Shown in pieces: positions 56,971 to 64,000 of a DNA stretch of 64,000 nt. This DNA comes from Sesamum alatum (taxonomy: Eukaryota > Streptophyta > Magnoliopsida > Lamiales > Pedaliaceae), in the NCBI GenBank assembly GCA_034509735.1, contig JACGWO010000002.1, positions 27,389,636 to 27,453,635 on the forward strand, read 5' to 3'. Under the pieces are notes generated by a model that made no database searches, was not told the origin of the DNA, and saw only the letters and a list, made by a program, of their open reading frames with translations. A program made the position numbers and the translations under genes. Every line of letters starts with the position of its first letter. Positions within the stretch are counted from its first letter, which is position 1.

Positions 56971-58921
56971 TGTTAGAATAGGTGACCATGTAAGCCAATT
57001 TTGGCGGGAATATGTAACCTATGTCTAGACAATTTTAGGTATTTGATAAAACGTTTATGAATAAAGAAGTGAAATTTATATGGCAACACTTCGTTTACGT
57101 TCACTTATATCTGCTATTACATATCTGTTCACTACGCAAACAAAGCCCACGGACTGAGAATCGATTTCGGGGACTGGGACTACGCTTGGAGGTAGGTCCA
57201 TGAAATCAGTCTTGCCGAATCAGTCCGGAAATCTCCAAGTCAAGGAATCTCGAAAATGGGTACCGAGATTCCCCTTGAGACTTGCACTAAGCATCTGCTG
57301 TCGTATTTCATCGACGGGTGACGAAGGTCGTCTAAGCAGTGTTAGTGGGTTAGCATACTAGGAAGCAACTGACTGAGGTGACTCGCGGGAACCGTCTTAC
57401 GGAGGACCTTGAGTATGGTCAGCAAGGTATGACGTGTATTCCCGGTTCCAACGGTACAGGTCAAGTCCTTTGACTTGAGGAACTGCTGAGTTTACCTGTA
57501 CATCAGGTCTGTATCATAGATATGGTGAGAGATTGCCAAAATACTCTTGAGTAGTCATAAGCCATGTCTAGTGCAGCTCTGGTGTACAGAGTGACAGTAG
57601 TTTCCAAGAAAGGATCTGTCTCCTGTCAAAAGGCATTGACAGTTGAGTCTCATGTATGCTCTGTGTCTTGTCCCTAAAATCTGTGGCCACAGTAACTGAA
57701 CAGAAGGGAAGGTTTCCCTTGCGGCGTTTAGTAAGGACAGACCGACACTTAGGTCCAAAATGGGTACCTGCATTTTCCGTGCCCTAGACCCTATCTGATG
57801 AGACCGAAGACAGAAGGACAAGTGTACTGTTAGAGCCTAAATGTTCATCCCCTAATATTTCATCTAGTCTCTAGTGCCATGGACCGTTGCTAGATGGCCA
57901 CCCATGGTAACGGACGGATTCTAGGAATCCGACCAAGTCTAGCTGAAAGGTGAACCTAAAGAGTCACACACTATCCACACACACTTAGTATTTAATTTGG
58001 AATTAAATGTTGGAGTAAAGGAATGATTAAATTGGATTTAATCGGGTCCTATATTTTCTTGGAGAATTAATTCCTTCTATTTGATAAAGGAAATTAAAAT
58101 TAATAAATTGGATTTATTAAGGGAATTAATTTAATGGGCCTAGAATAAAATATTAATATTTATTTATTATATTTATTTGGCCTTTTGGAATATTTAATAG
58201 GATTTAAATATTCCATTAAATTAAATTAATGGTTGAGATTTAATGGGAGAGATGAAAGGCCAGGATTGAATTTGACAAGGTCAAATTCTACTTTGACTAG
58301 GACTTTGACTAGGTCAAAATCCTAGTCAAATTAAGCTTCTAAAGAGATGGAGTTTAAAGAGGATTAAACTCCTCCTCTATATAAACCCCTAGCCTTGCAC
58401 CTTTTGAAGGATGATGAAATTTCAACACACACACACACACCAACTCGTCTCTCTCCCTCTCCCCTCTCGTCCGCCCCCTCTCTTTCTTAGCAAGAAAGTC
58501 GTTTTTCTTGTTCTTTGTTCTTGGAACATTAGAACATTGATGAATCAATACCGTTAATTCATAACGTGTTGTTGATTCATCCTCTCCAATAAAGTTACAT
58601 ACTTGTTCGTTGCTAGCACGACGTGCAAGGTACGTGGGTGGATCGTGTGTCACGATTTGGAGGGTCTCAAGAACGAAATCTTGGTGCAAAATGGGGAACA
58701 ACGCGTGTAGCCGTTGAAGACGAAAACGACAACGGGTAGGTCTTGTTTTATGATTTCGTCCCTTTTAATTTTCAACCCTATGGCCTCCATGATTATTGTA
58801 TGGGCACACCCCTTGAAACGTGTTCTTTAATTTAAAAGCATGTTTTAAATTCCGCTATTTTATTTTATACCGCGCTTCCGCATTCGCGCAATTTTCCCGG
58901 GACGATCCACATATTCTTTTA
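56971..58921 (+). repeat. CopA4 5' LTR, type A (1951 bp)
   Basis: Starts TGTTAGAATAGGTGACCATG, ends ATTCTTTTA one base before the primer binding site. Shared block at about 57855-57965, hairpins at about 57990-58330, TATATAAA at 58378-58385, CA run at 58424-58441. Confidence 0.9.
58378..58385 (+). promoter_or_regulatory. TATA box of the CopA4 LTR
   Basis: TATATAAA in CCTCCTCTATATAAACCCC, at the same place as the other type A boxes and followed by CA and CT-rich stretches. Activity cannot be judged from sequence. Confidence 0.5.
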
Positions 58922-58922
58922 G

Positions 58923-58935
58923 TGGTACCAGAGCC
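58923..58935 (+). promoter_or_regulatory. CopA4 primer binding site
   Basis: TGGTACCAGAGCC, one mismatch (T to C) from TGGTATCAGAGCC, one base after the LTR. Confidence 0.85.
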
Positions 58936-59139
58936 CGGTTCGGTGTATAGGCCTAAGGTTTATGTGCGTTTTAAGCATGAAACGTGATCTTGGCATGTTT
59001 TTGATTAAATCTTGATTTTTTTGACTTTAAAAGCATGTCGTTTTATTACTTTCAATTCGTGTGAATCTCTGCAAATTGGTATTTTTCTATTTTTCTTGGA
59101 AAACGGGGTGGAAAAATTGAACGGAAAATGGGAAACAGC

Positions 59140-59800
59140 CGCAGCCGACAAGCCGGGAGCGCTGGCCGCGCGCAGCCGTGCGCTGCCGACAGGGCAGATG
59201 CGCGCAGGCAAGGGAAGCCTGCGCGTGGCCGCCTAGCCGGACGCGCAGGGCCGCGCGCTGCCATCCAGGCAAGCAGCGCGGCCGAGGCCTCAGACAGGCC
59301 GCCAGCCTGGCGCGCGTGCAAACGTGCAGGGGAGCCCGCGCGCGCACGCTAGGGCCAGCGCGCAGGCAGTCTGCGCGCTCGGTCGCGCGGCCAGGATGGC
59401 CGCACGCAGGAGCGCACGCAGGGCGGCGCCTCCAGGCGCGTGCGCACGCAGACGAGGGTGTCGGCGCGCGCGGTTGCGGGGCAAGGAGTCCGCGCGCGGA
59501 CGAGCACCAGGCGGCGCCACCAGGCGCGCGCGCACGCAGACGGAGGTGTCTGCGCCCGCGCCCGGCAGGCGCGCCTAGTGCGCGTCTGCGCACGCACTGC
59601 GCAAAATTAGGTGCGCGGCTGACAACCAGTAGGCCAGCGCGCGCGCGAGGCAGGGGAGCCTGCGCGTGCGACGGCCTGCCGGAACACCAGGCCGCGCAGC
59701 ACGCTGCCGGCCAGGCGCGCATGCACGAAGGCAGGGGCGGCAGACTGAGCTTGCTACCTTGTGTGGCCTGCCGGCGGCGGCGGCCGGTGCTGCTGCTAGG
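59140..59800. repeat. GC-rich degenerate minisatellite in the CopA4 leader
   Basis: About 660 bp rich in CGCGCGC. Motif GGCAAGGGAGCCTGCGCG or a variant at about 59210, 59325, 59479 and 59652, so four units of roughly 115-175 bp, against three in CopA2 and CopA3. It begins and ends abruptly in AT-rich DNA. Frames of up to 211 codons on both strands reflect composition. Confidence 0.75.
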
Positions 59801-60156
59801 CTTTTAAACCCTAGTATTGTTTTCTTTTTATTTTTTAATTTATTTTCAGTTTTAATTTTTGAATTAATTATGAAAAATTCATTTTTGGGTTCAATTTTGC
59901 CTAATTTTCTAAAGACATTATTTTAGGAGTAAAATATATGGTATTTGGAATCCCGGGGTTATTTTACCTAAAATAATGAGGAAAGGTTTTCCTAAAACGA
60001 GAAAATATTGTTACCAATATTTGTGTTTTATTTTTCACACGTTACGCACATGTTCATTTATTTCTTATCTTGAATGATTATGATTGAAAATCATGAATTG
60101 TTGGTATATTGTAATTATGTGATGAGATCATGTGATTATGTGTGTTGGATGGAAAT

Positions 60157-60545
60157 GGATGATCACGAGCCCTAGACCGAATGTATGGTTTAATTTTCTG
60201 TTGGGCCTGTGTGCCTCTTTTATTGCTTTCTCCTTCTCCCTTTCTAGTTGCCTTGGAATAATAAGGCATTCTACCTCCCTCCTTATGTACTCCCCCCGGG
60301 TTTTCGCTGGGGTTTCTATTTTTTCATATATAATGAGAGTAGATTAGGAGTGAGGTTTCTATTTTTTTGTAATTGGTGGAGAAAAAGGAAGGACCACATG
60401 GAGATCCCAGACGGGAGGTCCCTTGGAGTTTTCCATGAAGTGAAGAAAGAGAAAAGAGACCAAGACCCATCGGAATTATGATAGATTGACCATAGATCCA
60501 CTGCGGGCTCAGTGGGTCGCATAGGATTCGGGCTCGTGATCATCC
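60157..60545 (+). repeat. Leader domain bounded by a perfect 16-bp inverted repeat (CopA4 copy)
   Basis: GGATGATCACGAGCCC (60157-60172) and GGGCTCGTGATCATCC (60530-60545) are exact complements. Just before the right arm, CCACTG and CAGTGG (about 60498-60515) form a second small hairpin with loop CGGGCT. Confidence 0.85.
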
Positions 60546-61295
60546 AACAGGGGCGTGCTAGGCTTTAATTTTGCATGTGGTTATTATGATGGATGAATGG
60601 GTTTTTTATTTATCATATAACTGCTATGGATGGTTTAATTTACGCATGATGGATGAATGTGTGAATGTTTATTTATTATGAGATCTCGGTTATTTACTAC
60701 TCTCACATTGGTTGGACCAATGTTGAAATATTAGACCCTAGACAAAATGGACATGAACTCTAGGAGTTTGTCCATGCCTTCCAATCCATGACACAGTGAG
60801 GAAGCTGTTTTAGGTCAATAGCATGGTCTCACGAGTCGTGGCACGTTATTGTGCTTAAAAGAAGCTGCACTATGTCATGAACGAAAATTGGGCTGCTGTT
60901 ACCTGTCTCACGAGTCGTGGGGGTACCAGTGGGTCTGTGGCTCGGTCGATTGGGTTGGGTCTAACATCCAATTAGCATGATTCGCTTGGAGTCCTCGGGA
61001 TCATGTGAAAGGGTGAGGCAGCAATCTTGGGAATCTCGTGGAACGAGAATGGTATGCAATACCTCCCACAGGATCTTTTCCATGCGAATCGTAAAAGCAG
61101 GGTATGAGAAAAATCGCTGTGGATCCCAAGCCCACTAGGAAAGGGTTTCCCGAAAATCACGTTTGAGAGTACCGTGTTTTCGTATAAATAGTGGGAGGAT
61201 TAAATAACTAAAGACCAAGAATTTAATTATTTTTGTCAAACCACCGTCTTTATTTTCTGCTGATCGCGTACTATTTTTAAAATGTAGAATTTAAA

Positions 61296-64000
61296 ATGTC
61301 TAAGAACCCACTTTCAACCATTCTTGAGACAAACAAATTCAATGGAACAAATTACAACGACTGGTTGCGCAATCTCAGGATAGTCCTAGATTACGAGAAC
61401 CAAGGCTACGTCATGGACGAGCCTCTCCCTAGGACCTTGCCGGAAGGATCCACACCAGAAGAACGTGAGACGTTCGAGACTTGGCATAAGGATAACCGGA
61501 AGGTCCGTAGCGTCATACTTGCTTCGATGACCAATGAGATTCAGAAGCAATATGAAAGGCTAGACGACGTCCCTTCCATAATAGCTCGCCTTAAGGATTG
61601 CTATGCAGTCCCGGACCGGCATACTAGGTATGTCGCGACCAAGGCGTTCCTTGGAACTAAAATGACAGAAGGATCCTCTATACAAGAGCACGGGGTTAAA
61701 ATGCTTACCCTGGTGGAAAAGCTCGAGGACCTAAAGGCAGGTCTCGATAATGAAACGTACATAGATGTGATCCTTCAGTCACTCCCACCCTCCTTTGACC
61801 AATTTATCGTCAACTACAACATGAATGCACTTGAGAAGGGCATTCATGAGTTGATTAATATGTTGGTGCAATACGAGGCAACGACTAAGAAGTCCGCGCC
61901 TTCGGTATTGTTTGGAGGTGCTTCAACTTCCAAGACGAAAGGCAAAGATGCCGGACGTTGGAAAAAGAAGAAAGGGAAGGGAAAGGCCGTCAAAGCAGCT
62001 ACGAACACTAAGAGTGTTCCCATTGCCAAAAAGGGGAAAGGCAAAGGAAAGGGAAAGGTTGTCTCCAAGCAACAGTCAAAGGCATATGATATATGTATCA
62101 ACTGCCGTGAGAAAGGGCATTGGAAGAGAGAGTGCCCCAAACTCTTCTCGAACCAAGGTATTTTTGTGATTGAGGTTAACATGGTCACTAACTCTGCCTC
62201 TTGGGTATTAGATACCGGCTGTGGAGCTCACATTTGCAATAACTTGCAGGTGTTCAAAAGAAGTAGAAAACTGGGTAGCGGGGACATGATCCTGAAGCTT
62301 GGGAATGGCAAGGCCATCTCGGCAGAAGCAATAGGATCCGCTACTCTAGTAATTAGTGATAGTATTAGCATAGAATTAGAGCAAGTTTATTTTGTACCCA
62401 GTATGATTAAAAACATCATTTTCATTCCACTGTTGGACAATAGTGGTTATGAGTTTAGAATCAATAAAAATTGCTTTTATTTGATGAGGTGTGGAATTGC
62501 TCATCTGCTTGGTATATTAAATAACGAGCTCTATATCTTGCAACAAACGAACTTCGTTCTTAACGCTCAACACAAACATAAATTAGATAATAACGGGAAC
62601 GCACGACTGTGGCACGCTAGGCTAGGTCACATATCCCAAGATAGGATGAAAAGGTTGGTAGACTCAAAGAACCTAGAGGTAGGGGACTTGAGTGAGCTAC
62701 CAACTTGTGAATCCTGTCTAAGAGGGAAAATGACCAAGAAGCCCTTTGTAGGACAAAGCAGGCTTGCCACAGGTCTGTTAGACTTGGTCCATACAGACGT
62801 ATGTGGACCACTAAGGATGCAGGCCCGAGGTGGGTTCTCCTACTTCATAACCTTTACCGATGATCATTCACGGTATGGTTATGCTTACCTAATGAGGTAC
62901 AAGTCTGAAGCTCTTGAGAGGTTTAAAGAATTCAGACTTGAAGTGGAAAACCAGACCAACTGCAAAATTAAAGTCCTACAGTCAGACCAAGACGGTGAAT
63001 ACCTTAGTACCGAGTTCCTAGATTATCTAAAAGAATATGGTATAATATCAGAATGGATACCTCCCGGAACACCACAATTAAATGGTGTCTCTGAAAGGAG
63101 GAATCGAACCCTGTTCGACATGTTTCGGTCCATGATCAGTTTTACCAAATTGCCCTTATCCTTTTGGGGCTATGCTCTAGAAACAACAGCCAAATTGTTG
63201 AATTTGGCGCCTACCAGTGCATTGACCCAAACGCCATATGAGATATGGCACGGCAAGCCTGCATCCAACAACTACTTGAAAGTATAGGGTAGCCCCGCAT
63301 ACGTCAAGAGGTTAGTGGGAGATAAGCTAGAATCCAGGTTCTAGCTTATGCAAGTTCGTTGGATACCCTAAAGAAACTGCGGGTTACTACTTTTATGACC
63401 CCTTGGAACAAAAGGTGTTTGTTTCAAGGAATGCAGTATTCTTAGAGCAAGGCTTCCCAGAGGATGTCCAACCTGATGAGCTGATCCTTGAGGAATCAAG
63501 CGATGGAATCCAGCCATCAGAGGTAGCCGCGGAACCCTCACTTAGAGGATTCAGGATAGACGCACGAAGGGCTGACCAACCTCGAGAAGTCCAACATGCT
63601 AGGCATAAAAGACAACCTCAGGAACGGCCAGCCCCGGTCCCTGAACCGCTGGCTCCGATACAGTCAGCGCCCACAGTCACCACTGACGTTCCCGTTCTCT
63701 GTAGGTCCACTAGAGAGTCCAAACCTCCAGTGAGATATAGCTTTCTAGGAGCGACCGATCTTTTGGATAACGATCCTAAGACATACGGAGAAGCGATGTC
63801 TGACATCGACTCCGGGAAATGGCTTGAGGCCATGAAAATCGAAATGGACTCCATGAGCGAGAACCAAGTCTGGAGACTTGTAGATCCACCGAAAGGTGTT
63901 AAGCCAGTGGGTTGTAAGTGGGTCTACAAGCGCAAACTTGGCGTTGATGGAGAAGTCACAACCTTTAAGGCTAGGCTTGTAGCTAAGGGATACACTCAAC
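61296..64000 (+). pseudogene. CopA4 gag-pol, best-preserved copy, one nonsense codon and a frameshift, incomplete
   Basis: ATG 61296 opens 663 codons. Gag covers about residues 1-285, with a nucleocapsid knuckle C267, C270, H275, C280 after a long Lys/Gly-rich tract. Protease has D306-T-G308. Integrase has H440, H445, C471, C474 and a catalytic triad D501, D564, E600 (35 residues between the last two), all intact. TAG at 63285-63287 (TGG to TAG after NYLKV) ends the frame. An insertion near 63342 shifts it again. Hinge and early RT continue (KWVYKRKLGVDGEV, ARLVAKGYTQ) to the window edge. It would make particle, protease and integrase parts, but a full polyprotein only by readthrough. Gag and pol share one frame, as in copia elements generally. 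Confidence 0.92.

Larger units (their letters stand above)
58936..61295 (+). other. CopA4 5' leader
   Basis: About 2.4 kb, the longest leader here because its GC-rich tract (59140-59800) is longest. It contains the stem-closed domain (60157-60545), the hairpin block with CACGAGTCGTG near 60830 and 60910, and CGTATAAATAGTGGGAG near 61181 ahead of gag. No protein gene supported. Confidence 0.75.
56971..64000 (+). mobile_element. CopA4, copia element inserted in the satellite, runs off the window
   Basis: 5' LTR type A (56971-58921), primer binding site, leader, gag-pol from 61296 to the window end. Left flank is GCTTT inside a satellite monomer (AATGGCTTT then TGTTAG). The 3' LTR and right target duplication are outside. 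It has the longest open frame of all copies and is probably among the youngest. Confidence 0.9.

Noticed and set aside
59087..59807. Overlapping frames of 209-211 codons on both strands in the CopA4 leader (also 14830-15303, 31595-32014, 34143-34573)
   Set aside because: They sit in GC-rich minisatellites where stops are rare, are open on both strands, and read as Arg/Ala/Pro-rich sequence that is not conserved between elements.

Overview
The window is plant nuclear DNA, most likely intergenic heterochromatin of an angiosperm (eudicot favoured, but only from the overall look). It is a nest of Ty1/copia LTR retrotransposons with a CACTA-type DNA transposon remnant and a 5.4 kb satellite array. 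I see no host gene, tRNA or rRNA gene. The retroelements carry the copia order gag, protease (PR), integrase (IN), reverse transcriptase (RT), RNase H, and most have a primer binding site matching the 3' end of plant initiator Met tRNA. Long LTRs (1.9-2.2 kb) and the style of the protein suggest an Angela/Tork-like lineage; that placement is an inference.

Names used here: LTR types A (about 1.9-2.0 kb), B and C (about 2.23 kb) and D (about 2.15-2.19 kb). All start TGTTAGAATAGGTGACC or a close variant and share internal blocks. Elements: Cop0, an unrelated older copia at 1-209 and 6006-7240, split by CopM1 (minus strand, 210-6005, C LTR). A CACTA-like remnant lies at about 7585-9905, with a five-exon gene carrying one nonsense codon. 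CopA1 (9906-12885) and CopA2 (14767-20538) form a tandem that shares the A LTR at 12886-14766, followed by an A LTR at 20539-22507. CopM2 (minus, D LTRs at 22508-24646 and 46050-48237) is the oldest and most decayed. It was split by a solo B LTR (25529-27748) and by CopA3 (plus, 32025-45957). CopA3 itself holds a solo B LTR (36505-38732) and a reversed solo A LTR (38874-40865), both with perfect 5-bp target duplications. CopB1 (48238-51614) is the 3' half of a pol plus a B LTR. The satellite (51615-56970) follows, and CopA4 (56971 to the window end) is inserted into it and has the best-preserved open frame (663 codons).

The elements share an odd non-coding architecture. (1) Upstream of the presumed TATA box every LTR type has a run of short perfect hairpins, mostly with a three-base loop that reads TGG (or TAG, TTG, TGA) in LTR sense. 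(2) The 5' leader has a domain of about 390-420 bp closed by a 16-bp inverted repeat, which varies between G-C and A-T at one pair in step on both arms. (3) The leader also carries a GC-rich, degenerate tandem repeat whose length differs from element to element. These, with the satellite's four-monomer higher-order repeat, are the best leads. No element here looks able to move on its own: every pol is interrupted, and several have lost catalytic residues.
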